A DNA stretch of 64,000 nt from UBA11606 sp965243715 (lineage in GTDB: Bacteria > Actinomycetota > Acidimicrobiia > Acidimicrobiales > Aldehydirespiratoraceae): assembly GCA_965243715.1 (NCBI GenBank), contig CBDEVU010000017.1, positions 372,001 to 436,000 on the forward strand, written 5' to 3'. The translations under genes were made by a program, and so were the position numbers. Positions 51,346 through 60,921 of the stretch are shown in pieces. How positions within the stretch are numbered: the first letter of the stretch is position 1; each line of letters begins with the position of its first letter. Under the pieces are notes generated by a model, which saw nothing but the letters and a program-made list of their open reading frames with translations, had not been told where the DNA came from and did not search any database.

Positions 51346-52458
51346 ATGCCCTTTGCGTATCCGGCCATTTTCAGTCAACAACGAAAAAACGAGGGAGCGC
51401 CGCTGTCTGCTTGCTTCATCGCGCCGGTTGGTGAGATCCGACGGTGGACAAACATTGATCGTCTTTCGACCACGGGAAAAGGCCATCAACGAGTGGAGAA
51501 CGCGTCGAAGGTGAAAACAATCCGTCGCTTCCTTGAGTTGGACGAGCGCAACACCATTCCCAATGCGCTTACGGTGGCCCTTCGTCTGGATGATTTTCGT
51601 GAGCCAGTCCTAGATGACTGCGCGACGCTACACATTCCGGACAATGATCCGCCCCTCGGTATCGTGATCGATGGTCAGCACCGCCTCTTTGGGATGGCTG
51701 CCTTCGACGACAACATTTCCGTCAACGTCGTAGCATTAATCAACCCCTCCGACGAAGAGATCGCTTTTCAGTTCTTGGTCATCAACGGAAAGGTCAGCAA
51801 AGTCCCAGCCGACCATTTGACGCTACTGGCGCTTCAGTATTCAAAGACGGGCCTCGAAGAACGACTGCGATCGGCTCGCATGGTGCTTCGTCGTCACGCT
51901 TCGCTGGTCGGTATCGTTGATAGCTCCCCCGACTCTCCGTTCGAGAACGCAGTCAAGTGGCCTACCGAGGAAGTCGCAGGCGCAACAACCCGGCAGAACC
52001 TAGTCCTTCCGGCCTCAATCGAGCGCTCACTTGCCATCGTGGCACAAAAGAACCTTCTCGCTCTGCGCGATGACGATGCCCTGCTTGAGTTCTTCTTCAC
52101 CCTGTGGTCAACGGTGAAGGATACTTGGCCGTCGCTGTGGAACGAAGGGTCAAGGCTACTCAGCAAAGTCGGGTTGGTCACCTTCACCCACTTCATCATC
52201 GATGACCTCGCACCCCTCGCGGATCGAGACCTGGTTGACCTCGGGGACCCGTTAAGCATTAAAGAAGCAGCGCTCGAAGTACTGAGCGACCTTGAGCCTG
52301 ATTTCTGGACCAGCGAATGGACCGCCACCAGTCTTGACACCTCGACGGGTCGACGACTCGTGGTCGACACACTCATCCAGATCCGCCGTAACGTGCGGCA
52401 CAAATCGCCCTGGCACCTAGACGTCTCGCTCGTCGAGAGCGGAAGTCCCGACAACTAA
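51346..52458 (+). CDS. Second DGQHR-domain (DndB-like) protein
   Basis: 370 residues from the ATG at 51346, with a GAGGAG site five bases away. The core motif is GIVIDGQHRLFGMAAF (residues about 106-120), with the classical DGQHR, followed by FQFLVINGKVSKVPADHLTLL. It differs clearly from the upstream DpdB candidate (DGQQR, different flanks), so it is an ancient paralogue rather than a recent duplicate. DndB proteins act as regulators or DNA-binding ATPases in phosphorothioate systems. Here it could pair with the HNH nuclease or provide target selection. Confidence 0.85.
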   Translation: MPFAYPAIFSQQRKNEGAPLSACFIAPVGEIRRWTNIDRLSTTGKGHQRVENASKVKTIRRFLELDERNTIPNALTVALRLDDFREPVLDDCATLHIPDNDPPLGIVIDGQHRLFGMAAFDDNISVNVVALINPSDEEIAFQFLVINGKVSKVPADHLTLLALQYSKTGLEERLRSARMVLRRHASLVGIVDSSPDSPFENAVKWPTEEVAGATTRQNLVLPASIERSLAIVAQKNLLALRDDDALLEFFFTLWSTVKDTWPSLWNEGSRLLSKVGLVTFTHFIIDDLAPLADRDLVDLGDPLSIKEAALEVLSDLEPDFWTSEWTATSLDTSTGRRLVVDTLIQIRRNVRHKSPWHLDVSLVESGSPDN

Positions 52459-52543
52459 CCAATCGGAACGGCGCGATTCACCCTACGATGGAGTCGACAC
52501 AACGGCTTCGGTCGCGTAGACCGATACGATAGGGAACCACGAC

Positions 52544-53245
52544 ATGGCGAGAATCGCAGTTGTTTTGCTCAGCGGTGGACTCGATTCGGTCACCGCAGGT
52601 ACGGTTGCTCGTCGCGATGGCTTCGACCTTGCGGCTCTCAGCTTCGAGTATGGACAGCGACACACGGCCGAACTTGATGCCGCGGCGCGGGTAGCCCACG
52701 CCCTTGAGGTGACCGAGCATCGCGTCGCACACGTTGACCTACGCGCCTTCGGGGGTTCAGCCCTCACCGCTGACATCGCGGTTCCCAAGGATCGCGACGA
52801 GGCAACCATGGCCGGTGGCATCCCGATTACCTACGTCCCAGCACGAAACACTATCTTTTTGTCATTTGCCCTGGCGTGGGCGGAGGTTCTGGGTTCGGCT
52901 GACATCTTCATCGGGATAAACGCCCTCGACTACTCCGGTTACCCAGATTGTCGCCCCGAGTACCTCGAAGCGTTTCAGGCCATGGCGCGACTCGCCACCA
53001 AAGCAGGGGTCGAAGGGCAGGGCGTGACAATTCATGCTCCCCTGATGCATCTGTCCAAAGCCGAGATCATCACCCTCGGAACCTCTCTCGACATCGACTA
53101 CGGACTCACGGTCAGTTGTTACGATGCAGACCCAACCGGTCGCGCCTGCGGACGCTGCGACTCGTGCGTTCTGCGATCCAACGGCTTTCGCCAGGCCGGG
53201 GTGAGCGACCCCACCGCCTACTTGCCTGCAGCCGTCAACCCATGA
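52544..53245 (+). CDS. queC: 7-cyano-7-deazaguanine (preQ0) synthase
   Basis: Converts 7-carboxy-7-deazaguanine to preQ0 with ATP and ammonia. The 233-residue protein has the ATP pyrophosphatase motif LLSGGLDSVTA, a GQRHTAELDAA segment, and the C-terminal zinc cysteines in SCYDADPTGRACGRCDSC. An 85-base gap with no recognisable gene separates it from the second DGQHR gene, so it may have its own promoter. The AGGGA before the ATG is the ribosome site. It supplies preQ0 for DpdA. Confidence 0.95.
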   Translation: MARIAVVLLSGGLDSVTAGTVARRDGFDLAALSFEYGQRHTAELDAAARVAHALEVTEHRVAHVDLRAFGGSALTADIAVPKDRDEATMAGGIPITYVPARNTIFLSFALAWAEVLGSADIFIGINALDYSGYPDCRPEYLEAFQAMARLATKAGVEGQGVTIHAPLMHLSKAEIITLGTSLDIDYGLTVSCYDADPTGRACGRCDSCVLRSNGFRQAGVSDPTAYLPAAVNP

Positions 53246-53874
53246 CCTACGTAGTCAAGGAAATCTTCTACACCCTGCAGGGTGAAGGGTTCCATGCCGG
53301 AACGCCAGCCGTGTTCTGCCGCTTTGCCCGATGCAACCTCTGGACAGGCCGAGAGGAACACCGAGCTACCGCAATCTGTCAATTCTGCGACACGGACTTT
53401 GTAGGAACCGACGGGCCCGGTGGCGGCACCTTCCGCTCCGCTACGGATCTAGCGACCGCGGTCGCTAGTAGTTGGGGCGAGCGCAATGGCCCGAGGTTCG
53501 TCGTGCTAACCGGTGGCGAACCCCTGCTTCAAGTCGACCGGACCTTCATCGAGGCACTGCACCACGAAAGATTCACGATCGCGATTGAAACTAACGGGAC
53601 ATGTACAGCCCCCACTGGAATCGACTGGATCTGTGTAAGCCCAAAAGCCGGAGCCGAACTCAAGTTACGTAACGGTAACGAACTGAAGCTCGTCTTTCCC
53701 CAGAGCGGCCTCCATCCAAAAGACGTCGAACACTTGGCTTTCGATCACTTTTTCCTCCAACCAATGGACGGAGTTGACCGAGTTTCAAACACGACAGAAG
53801 CCGTCAACTACTGCTTGGAGCATCCGCAGTGGAAACTCAGTCTCCAAACCCATAAGTATCTGGGGATTCCCTGA
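53242..53874 (+). CDS. queE: 7-carboxy-7-deazaguanine synthase, CX14CX2C type radical SAM enzyme
   Basis: Radical SAM enzyme that contracts 6-carboxytetrahydropterin into 7-carboxy-7-deazaguanine. The start at ATG 53242 overlaps the queC stop (ATGA) and gives 210 residues; a longer frame only shadows queC. The cluster motif is the long variant, with C-x14-C-x2-C spanning RCNLWTG to AICQFCDTDF, as in the structurally known Burkholderia enzyme. VVLTGGEPLLQ and IAIETNGTCTAP follow. It is followed by queD with a shared base. Confidence 0.94.
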   Translation: MTYVVKEIFYTLQGEGFHAGTPAVFCRFARCNLWTGREEHRATAICQFCDTDFVGTDGPGGGTFRSATDLATAVASSWGERNGPRFVVLTGGEPLLQVDRTFIEALHHERFTIAIETNGTCTAPTGIDWICVSPKAGAELKLRNGNELKLVFPQSGLHPKDVEHLAFDHFFLQPMDGVDRVSNTTEAVNYCLEHPQWKLSLQTHKYLGIP

Positions 53875-54239
53875 TGGAGTTGTTCAAGGAGTTCAGGTTC
53901 GAGGCCGCTCATCGTTTGCCCAACGTCGCCGAGGGCCACAAGTGCGCTCGTTTACACGGCCACTCATACCAAGTGACCGTGCATGTTGAAGGGAGCATCG
54001 ACGACGAACGGGGTTGGGTAATCGACTTCGGTGATATATCTGCCGTCGTGCAACCGGTCATTGCTGAAATCGATCACCGCTACCTGAACGAGATCCTCGG
54101 ACTCGAAAACCCAACTAGCGAGGTGCTTGCTCGTTGGATCTGGTACCGCCTAGCCGGAGTTTTACCCGGTTTGAGTGCCGTCACGATACGGGAAACATGT
54201 ACATCGGGTTGCATCTTCCGCGGCGACCAAGTGCCCTAG
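53874..54239 (+). CDS. queD: 6-carboxytetrahydropterin synthase
   Basis: Makes 6-carboxytetrahydropterin from dihydroneopterin triphosphate, the first dedicated step to preQ0. The 121-residue T-fold protein has the zinc histidines in FEAAHRL and HGHSY, the catalytic Cys in HKCARLHGHSY, and the VIDFGDISAVV and EIDHRYLNEI segments. The substrate must come from a GTP cyclohydrolase (FolE) that is not in this window. It ends the queC-queE-queD cluster. Confidence 0.95.
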   Translation: MELFKEFRFEAAHRLPNVAEGHKCARLHGHSYQVTVHVEGSIDDERGWVIDFGDISAVVQPVIAEIDHRYLNEILGLENPTSEVLARWIWYRLAGVLPGLSAVTIRETCTSGCIFRGDQVP

Positions 54240-54348
54240 CGCTCACGACTAAAACTAAACTATGACCCGCAACTAGGGCCGATTCCGGTATTTTCCCGCT
54301 ATACTGCTCCTGCAGGGTGGCCCTCGTGGCCGCGGTAGATGATGGTGA
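54240..54348 (+). promoter_or_regulatory. Gap between queD and dpdE with a TATACT -10-like box
   Basis: 109 bases without a gene separate the synthesis half from the dpdE-H half. TATACT at 54300-54305 is a good -10 match, but no convincing -35 lies 16-18 bases upstream. A GC-rich stretch with GTGGCC repeats follows (54317-54332). It may hold a separate promoter that controls the restriction half. Confidence 0.3.
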
Positions 54349-57300
54349 GTGGTGGCCCGTATGGCACCGGAGATATTTAGAGAATCTGATTTAGGCCGGT
54401 TCGTGGTGGGCGCGCCTGAACTCGGGGTCGGTCGACTGGTAGAAATCGGCGGCAGCATGCTTCGCATCCGCTACTTCCGCGGACCAGTCGAGAATCCGTA
54501 TGTAGAACGACTGTTTGATATATCCCGGGTGCGCTTCTACAAAATCCAAACCCACGATCGAGTGTATTTCCCTGATGGACGGCGCTGGAGAATCGGTCGA
54601 ATCGGCGATGCCCACCCTGACTACGACGGTCGTTACGTTGTAGCGCTACCTAATCTGGAGGGCGAGTATCTGTCCGCGGATGAATTCGATCTGCGCTGGA
54701 CCCCTGTGATCGAAGACCCGTATGAGGTTCTCGCATCTCTTGGTGGCGACAGTGCCTACCTCTACGGGCCAAGAATCGATCTGATAGCCGCCTGGCACAG
54801 CCAAAAAGCGGCCGCGCTTGGGGTCGAGGGACTGTTGCTCGCATCAGTCGAACTTCATGACCACCAACTCACGGTAGTGCGTAGTGTCTCCAACGACGCC
54901 GACCGGCGCTACCTTCTGGCCGACGAGGTTGGGTTGGGCAAGACCGTGGAGACTGGCGCATTGCTTTATCAATCTCTACGCGCTCGTCCTAAGAGCGCGG
55001 TGCTGGTCTTGGCCCCCAATCACCTTCGCCAACAGTGGCGCGATGAACTGCACGAGAAGTTCCATATCGATGAACTCACACAGGCATCGATCCAAATTCG
55101 CGCCCACGAGGAACCCGCAACGTGGCCCTGCGGACCGGTCGATATTCTGATCGTCGATGAGGCTCATCACCTCACTCGTGGCGGACCGTTTTCTCCCTCG
55201 GTGCTTAAGCAGGCCGCGGATTTGGCCCACCGGTCGACTGACGTCTTTCTCCTCTCAGCCACACCCGTTCGATCGAATGAAGCGGCCTTCCTCGATCTTC
55301 TACATCTACTAGACCCGAGTAACTACCATCCAGATGACCTTGAGTCTTTTGTTAACCGCGTGAAAAAGCGGGACCAAATCGCCCTCCTACACCACTCTCT
55401 GACCCCCGAACTAGATGAGTTCACTTTCTCGCTCTTCGCCGAGCAACTGCGATCCGAGTTCTCCCACGATAAGGCACTCGGCCACCTTATCGATCAGGCT
55501 GTTGACGCTACCGACGAGCAGCGTCCCGACCGAATTGTGCGGGTCAAGAACCATCTATCGGAGACCTACCGACTTCACCACCGACTGCTCCGGACCCGCC
55601 GGACGCCGGAACTCAACATGAGCTTCGGCGTGCGTGGGCGAGGCCGAGGCCTGCCGTTCACTGTGAATATCAGAGATGATACCGACGAATTACGATCCAA
55701 TCTGATTGAGGACTTTCGCTGCCACGTCGCCGAACTCGTTGAGTCAGAGACCATAGAAATGGTTCAAGCTAGGGAAGCGCTACGATTGCTTGGCCAAGCC
55801 TGTGGTTCGCTGCCGCAGGCCATTCTCGGATTGACAGATATCGGGGATGAGTCCGACGAGGTACGCCGTTTGGTTGGTCGCTGGCTCCGGTCGATCGGTG
55901 ACGCATGGCGACGGAATCTAGTCGCGGCAACTCCCGACGCCTTGGACGAAACCGTTCGTGAGATCGCTATGCTAGCGATAGCCAAGGACAGCGGAAAGGT
56001 CATTGTAGCGACTTGCTACTCGAATGTAGCTAGGGCAGTGTCGACTGCCCTCGTGGACTCCCGCGGTGGGGACCGAGTCGCTGAACATCTAGGTGATCAC
56101 TCGCGAGAAGACAACGCAACAAGTGTGGAGCGTTGGCGATCCAACCCTTTATGCCGAGTTCTGGTTTGCGACTCGAGTGCCGAGGAAGGAATCAACCTTC
56201 AGACCGCAGACATAATCATCCATCTGGATCTTCCCTGGGACATCTTTCGCCTCGAGCAGCGACTCGGACGAGCCGACAGGTTCGTAGGTAGTAAATTACC
56301 GCCGGTTAAGTCAATGGTGTTTACCTACGGCGAGCAAGCGTACGCCGAGGATTGGTTTTTGTTTGCCGCCGACTCGTGTGGGGTCTTCGACGAATCAGTC
56401 TCTTCCCTACAGTACGTCCTAGCAGATTTGGAGTCCTACCTACTGAGCCAGGTGATTATGGGCGGAGTTAGCGTGTTTGACTCCGACATCGAGTTGCGGC
56501 GAGAAAACCTCCGGGGCGAGAGTGATCAAATAATGCATGCCGCTGGCCTTGATTCGCTAAGTACTACCCACGGCGATCTCAACGAACGCCTTTTTTCCGA
56601 AGATGAAGATCCACGACTTGGTGAGGCGTTCACGATCTGGCTGAATGGGGTGGGGGGAAGGGTGAAGAGCCCTGCCAAAGGCAGCATTAAGATTGCCCCG
56701 AAGCCGCTTCTTCAGATCCCGTTTTCTCTTAAACAGGCTATCGCGCCCTGGCTTGATCGCGAACTCACCTTCTCGCGGCAAACCGCGGTAAATCGCCACG
56801 TCCCGATTGTGAGATCCGGGCACGGCTTACTGGACCCAATCGTAGCTCATCTTTGTAACGATGACCGAGGCAGTGCGTTTGCGTTCATGCGGGAGATAAG
56901 GGATTGTTGGCCCCCCATTCCGATATTTCGCACCGACTTCCTAGTGCGACCGTTGCTAACCGGCGATTTGGATCAAGTAGCGAGCGAGCAGGGTCTCTCT
57001 GCTTGGCTGCAAATTGAACGATCTGCACTGATCGCCCCTGTACTGGAAACGGTTTACATGTCCGAAGCGGGGTCGGAGATTCCGCAGGAATGTCATCCCT
57101 ACAACAGAGTGACAGGGGATCTCAACCTAGGGTCAAGGCCCGATTTGTTCGATGAACTCTCCGCCCACCTCGATTGGACGGCGACGTGCAAGCAAGGACT
57201 CGCTCGGGCGACGGACCTCTTGACCACCCGAGACTCTTGGCTGCCTCGGGCCTCCCGATCGGCGCACTCCCTGAGGTCATTGATCGAGGACCGTCTAGCA

Positions 57301-57456
57301 GCGCTACGAGCGACCGACGATCCACGACCGGTTGACCAGGAGATCCAAGCTTTCGAACTGCTGGCCGCCGCAGTTCCTGACTCCCTAGATATGGCGATCG
57401 ACGTAATCGGTTGCGGGGTAATCCTCCTCGCCGATCCCGAACGGATCGAGACGTAA
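54349..57456 (+). CDS. dpdE: DpdE: SNF2-like helicase
   Basis: Large (1035-residue) superfamily 2 ATPase assigned to the restriction side of dpd systems. An N-terminal domain of about 150 residues is followed by Walker A LADEVGLGKTVETGALL (about 190-206), DEAH box ILIVDEAHHLTRG (about 267), LLSATPVRSN (about 301), and the second RecA lobe with VLVCDSSAEEGINLQTADII and LEQRLGRADRF. The start may be GTG 54349 or ATG 54361; a stop codon lies directly upstream. It is one base from dpdF. The SNF2 features and the neighbours agree with DpdE. Confidence 0.85.
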   Translation: MVARMAPEIFRESDLGRFVVGAPELGVGRLVEIGGSMLRIRYFRGPVENPYVERLFDISRVRFYKIQTHDRVYFPDGRRWRIGRIGDAHPDYDGRYVVALPNLEGEYLSADEFDLRWTPVIEDPYEVLASLGGDSAYLYGPRIDLIAAWHSQKAAALGVEGLLLASVELHDHQLTVVRSVSNDADRRYLLADEVGLGKTVETGALLYQSLRARPKSAVLVLAPNHLRQQWRDELHEKFHIDELTQASIQIRAHEEPATWPCGPVDILIVDEAHHLTRGGPFSPSVLKQAADLAHRSTDVFLLSATPVRSNEAAFLDLLHLLDPSNYHPDDLESFVNRVKKRDQIALLHHSLTPELDEFTFSLFAEQLRSEFSHDKALGHLIDQAVDATDEQRPDRIVRVKNHLSETYRLHHRLLRTRRTPELNMSFGVRGRGRGLPFTVNIRDDTDELRSNLIEDFRCHVAELVESETIEMVQAREALRLLGQACGSLPQAILGLTDIGDESDEVRRLVGRWLRSIGDAWRRNLVAATPDALDETVREIAMLAIAKDSGKVIVATCYSNVARAVSTALVDSRGGDRVAEHLGDHSREDNATSVERWRSNPLCRVLVCDSSAEEGINLQTADIIIHLDLPWDIFRLEQRLGRADRFVGSKLPPVKSMVFTYGEQAYAEDWFLFAADSCGVFDESVSSLQYVLADLESYLLSQVIMGGVSVFDSDIELRRENLRGESDQIMHAAGLDSLSTTHGDLNERLFSEDEDPRLGEAFTIWLNGVGGRVKSPAKGSIKIAPKPLLQIPFSLKQAIAPWLDRELTFSRQTAVNRHVPIVRSGHGLLDPIVAHLCNDDRGSAFAFMREIRDCWPPIPIFRTDFLVRPLLTGDLDQVASEQGLSAWLQIERSALIAPVLETVYMSEAGSEIPQECHPYNRVTGDLNLGSRPDLFDELSAHLDWTATCKQGLARATDLLTTRDSWLPRASRSAHSLRSLIEDRLAALRATDDPRPVDQEIQAFELLAAAVPDSLDMAIDVIGCGVILLADPERIET

Positions 57457-57457
57457 C

Positions 57458-60007
57458 GTGCAGACAGTACAAGACGTTCAACGATTACTTAACCATGTCG
57501 CGAAAGGGCGGGGTCTCGAAGCAACCGACCGTATTTCGGCCGCGCTGTTCTCCGCCGCCAACACCCTTAGCGGAGCGGTGGATGCCGCTGTCCTGCTGCG
57601 TCAAGTTTTGCGGACCGACGACGTTCGCCGGGAGGTGAGCGCCTCAAACTCTGATCGTTATGACGAAGATGGGGCGCGGTCTGCATGGCTCGACGTGCCC
57701 CATTCCAAATGCTTCCCCGAGGACTTCGCGTGGAGCGATTTTGGGCTCAAAACTGAGCAACGCCTCTCTGAGGTAACGCGGATTCGGGCTGTTCCGTGGC
57801 AGCCTAAGTGGCTCAACGGAGATGCCGTGCCCGCCGTAGACCACGACGTCTCACACCCTATCGTGATGAAGCCTGATGAGTCGGTTCTCGGAGACCCTTT
57901 TCTCACTCTCCTTGACGAGGACTTCACCTCGTATTGGACCCCGGGCCAACGAACCGCCGTCCGTAGTGCCCTCTTGGCCCCGGCGGGTAGCACAGTCGTC
58001 GTCAATCTCCCGACCGGCGGGGGGAAAACCCTCGCCATCTTGGCGCCCGCCATCATGGCCCCCTCAGACGGGTCAGTGTCGATAGTTGTAGTTCCCACCA
58101 TTGCGCTCGCCCTTGACCAGCAACGGCGCTACCAGAGTCAGCACTCGAAGGCGCCGCTAACTGCGTACCACAGCGGACTGACGCTGAGCGAGAGGAACGG
58201 CTTCGTTAACCGCCTGCGATCCGGCCAACAACCGATCGTCTTCACCAACCCCGAGTCATTGGTTACGACCCTCGCCTGCCCTGTCACCGAAGCGGCAAGA
58301 TCCGGTCGACTCCGGTTGCTGGCGATCGACGAGGCCCACATTGTAGCGTCCTGGGGGGACTCATTTCGCCCGCACTTCCATGCCCTAACCGGTTTGCGAA
58401 CGTTTCTTCTCCGCCAGGTGACCGCGGCTGGGCATGGACCGTTCCGCACGGTCCTAGCGAGCGCCACCATTACCGAGGACACCCTGAACTTCCTCGAGGA
58501 ACTCTTCGGTCAACCGGGACCATTTATTCATATCGGAGCGCCAGCGGCTCGGCCCGAACCGAGTTACTGGGCCGCGCCTAGGTCGGGTAAAGACGAAAGG
58601 GAAGCTCGACTCATTGAGGCGCTGCGGCACCTACCTCGACCCGCGATTGTGTATACAACTCTGCGGGACGAAAAAAAGGCACGTCCCGATACCCTGACGC
58701 CAACTCGGCTCAAAAAACTTGGGGCCGCGCACGAATTCACCCGTTTCGAAGTGGTTGACGGGAAGTCTTCTACCGCTCATCGAGAAAAGGTTCTCCGAGG
58801 CTTACGCGACTCACCCGAGAATCCCGCCTCGATTGATCTGGTGTTCGCGACGTCAGCCTTTGGGCTCGGGATCGACGTGCCCGACGTTCGTACCGTGATC
58901 CACGCCTGCATTCCAGAAAGCTTCGACCGCTACTACCAAGAGGTCGGTCGAGGAGGACGTGACGGTCGACCGATGATCTCCCTCCTGCTGCCTACGTATT
59001 CAGACCAAGATATCGCCACTGACCTTTCGGCGCCGCAGGCCTTGACCCCGGAGCGTGCACGCGCTCGCTGGACGGCTATGTCTCAGGCGGGTGAGAGCCT
59101 CGACTCAGATCTCCTTCGAGTGCCCTTGACCGCCGTTCCTGGTAATCTTAAGCAAAACAGTGACTTCAACGAGCGTTGGAATCTGTCGACGGTCAGCCTG
59201 ATGGCTCGCGCTGGTGCCCTAGCTTGGGACTTCAGTCTCTCCGAAAGCCGAAATGACTCTAAATGGATCACTGTCCGAGTTCTTCGCGGCGATCACCTAA
59301 CTGATCGATTCTGGAGCAAAGTACTAGAGCCATTCCGAGCCACTATGGCCGCCCAGTCGGGCCATGGACTCAAGAAACTGAGCAACACATTGTCCGGCCG
59401 CGAATGCACAGGTCACCTCGTTGGATCGCACTACTCGATCTCAAGCAACTCTAAGTTCCAGACAACCTGCCAACCTCGTTGTGGCGGATGCACACACTGC
59501 CGTCGAACAGGGCAAGTTCAGCCAAAAGCTTGGATGGCGCCCTCCCCCATCCCCCGTGGGATTGAGACCGGACCCGTGCCTAACCCAAGCAGACTCTATG
59601 AACTTGCTGCACTAGGTCGTTGGGGCCCACGGGTAATCGTTGGTGCTGACCACTCACTCATGCAATCTCACTGCCGGTTCCGGCGAGCTATCCGATGTCT
59701 CATTGCGCACGGTGGAATCCAACTGATCGTAGCTTCAAAGGCGAGGCTTTCCACGGTTAAGGATTGGCTGCCGCCCCACGACAATACTCGACCGCCTCTA
59801 ATGACGAATTCCTTCGAAGACTTCGACCCCATGATTGAGGTCGGTGTCCCGACACTAATAATTTGCGACGAGGAAATTGATCCGGAACCCTTTTTTGACG
59901 GGAGTTCGAGGTCTGCACTTTTCGTCATACTCGGTTCCAATGACCTGCCATCACTGATGGATAATGAGGCGACCTTCCGACTCGACGATCTCGAACGAAT
60001 GCTATAG
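57458..60007 (+). CDS. dpdF: DpdF: RecQ-like helicase
   Basis: 849-residue helicase with GTG start one base after dpdE. Motif I is VNLPTGGGKTLAIL (about 183-196), DEAH box LLAIDEAHIVASWGDSFRPHF (about 288), motif III VLASATITED, and the second lobe FGLGIDVPDVRTVIHACIP with YYQEVGRGGRDG as in RecQ. A C-terminal cysteine set (CQPRCGGCTHC) may bind zinc, as in the RecQ zinc domain. The N-terminal 150 residues are unlike RecQ. This matches DpdF in dpd islands, where it is needed for the restriction phenotype. Confidence 0.85.
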   Translation: MQTVQDVQRLLNHVAKGRGLEATDRISAALFSAANTLSGAVDAAVLLRQVLRTDDVRREVSASNSDRYDEDGARSAWLDVPHSKCFPEDFAWSDFGLKTEQRLSEVTRIRAVPWQPKWLNGDAVPAVDHDVSHPIVMKPDESVLGDPFLTLLDEDFTSYWTPGQRTAVRSALLAPAGSTVVVNLPTGGGKTLAILAPAIMAPSDGSVSIVVVPTIALALDQQRRYQSQHSKAPLTAYHSGLTLSERNGFVNRLRSGQQPIVFTNPESLVTTLACPVTEAARSGRLRLLAIDEAHIVASWGDSFRPHFHALTGLRTFLLRQVTAAGHGPFRTVLASATITEDTLNFLEELFGQPGPFIHIGAPAARPEPSYWAAPRSGKDEREARLIEALRHLPRPAIVYTTLRDEKKARPDTLTPTRLKKLGAAHEFTRFEVVDGKSSTAHREKVLRGLRDSPENPASIDLVFATSAFGLGIDVPDVRTVIHACIPESFDRYYQEVGRGGRDGRPMISLLLPTYSDQDIATDLSAPQALTPERARARWTAMSQAGESLDSDLLRVPLTAVPGNLKQNSDFNERWNLSTVSLMARAGALAWDFSLSESRNDSKWITVRVLRGDHLTDRFWSKVLEPFRATMAAQSGHGLKKLSNTLSGRECTGHLVGSHYSISSNSKFQTTCQPRCGGCTHCRRTGQVQPKAWMAPSPIPRGIETGPVPNPSRLYELAALGRWGPRVIVGADHSLMQSHCRFRRAIRCLIAHGGIQLIVASKARLSTVKDWLPPHDNTRPPLMTNSFEDFDPMIEVGVPTLIICDEEIDPEPFFDGSSRSALFVILGSNDLPSLMDNEATFRLDDLERML

Positions 60008-60018
60008 GAGGCAACCCG

Positions 60019-60921
60019 ATGTCGTTACTTAATCCGCCTGAACTTCGAGCGAGCATGATGTGTATTATTCTGCTCTACCTCGCGCAACAACGGGGTCAGC
60101 AAGATAAAGCGTCACGCATAATTGATGCTATATCCCCGCCGAGTCTCACGAAGGAGCCACAAAAACACCAAAATGACGCGCGCCATAACCTGAAGAGTGC
60201 AATCGATCTTGGTTTAGCGACTCAAAAAGATAGTCGTATCAAACTAAGCCAAGAGAGCACCGCGGCGGCCCGCCAAGGTTCTTCTGGAATCGCCACCCTT
60301 CTACGTAAGCGCATACTTTCCTCGGAGCAAAATACAGCTCCTTGGGGCAGCCAAGACGGTGCTCGTGACCTCACTAATGCCCTAGCCTGGTTCCTCACTT
60401 TCAGCGCCGTTGATGCCCCCAGTCGATGGGAGGGGAGTCCCTCATCTGTTGCCTCTCAGCAAGAAACGGACTTCGGTCCGCGGGAGAGTAAAGATAGCGA
60501 GTCAGGCGGCGGTCCCATCGCTAATGACACACGCTGGACTGCCTTTCAACGATGGACGTGTTCGCTTGGATTTGCGTGGCGCTCTCCCTCCGGGCGTATG
60601 ATCCCAGATCCAACACGGGCTATCCGTGATTCGATTCCTGACATCTTCAACGGGGAAGCGACACTAGATGGACTGTCCTTCGTTGAGGCACTCGAAACTC
60701 AACTGCCGGTCCTCGAAGGTGGGGCGTATCGGCGTTTCGTTGAGGAGAACCGCTACCGTACGGCTAATACCAGCGATACACTGAGCGCAGCTACTACCGA
60801 CGCCTTGTACCGACTTGAAGCCACTGGGCATCTCCAATTTGAGAACCGGGCGGACGCCCCTAAGGTCCGTCGACACGACGACACCATGTTCTCCCATGCC
60901 TCAAACTTGAAGCGGCGATGA
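60019..60921 (+). CDS. dpdG: DpdG-like protein
   Basis: 300 residues with a good GGAGG site. No enzymatic motif is visible. The N-terminal 80 residues (MSLLNPPELRASMMCIILLY and HNLKSAIDLGLATQKDSRIK) look like a winged helix-turn-helix. The middle has a Ser/Gly-rich polar linker around residues 140-170. Assigned as DpdG from its place between a DpdF and a DpdH gene and its similar size class, not from a recognised domain. It overlaps the next gene by four bases (ATGA). Confidence 0.6.
   Translation: MSLLNPPELRASMMCIILLYLAQQRGQQDKASRIIDAISPPSLTKEPQKHQNDARHNLKSAIDLGLATQKDSRIKLSQESTAAARQGSSGIATLLRKRILSSEQNTAPWGSQDGARDLTNALAWFLTFSAVDAPSRWEGSPSSVASQQETDFGPRESKDSESGGGPIANDTRWTAFQRWTCSLGFAWRSPSGRMIPDPTRAIRDSIPDIFNGEATLDGLSFVEALETQLPVLEGGAYRRFVEENRYRTANTSDTLSAATTDALYRLEATGHLQFENRADAPKVRRHDDTMFSHASNLKRR

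Noticed and set aside
52459..52543. preQ1-type riboswitch in the gap before queC
   Set aside because: The gap precedes a preQ0 gene, but I see no preQ1-I or preQ1-II core (C-rich loop followed by an A-rich pseudoknot strand).
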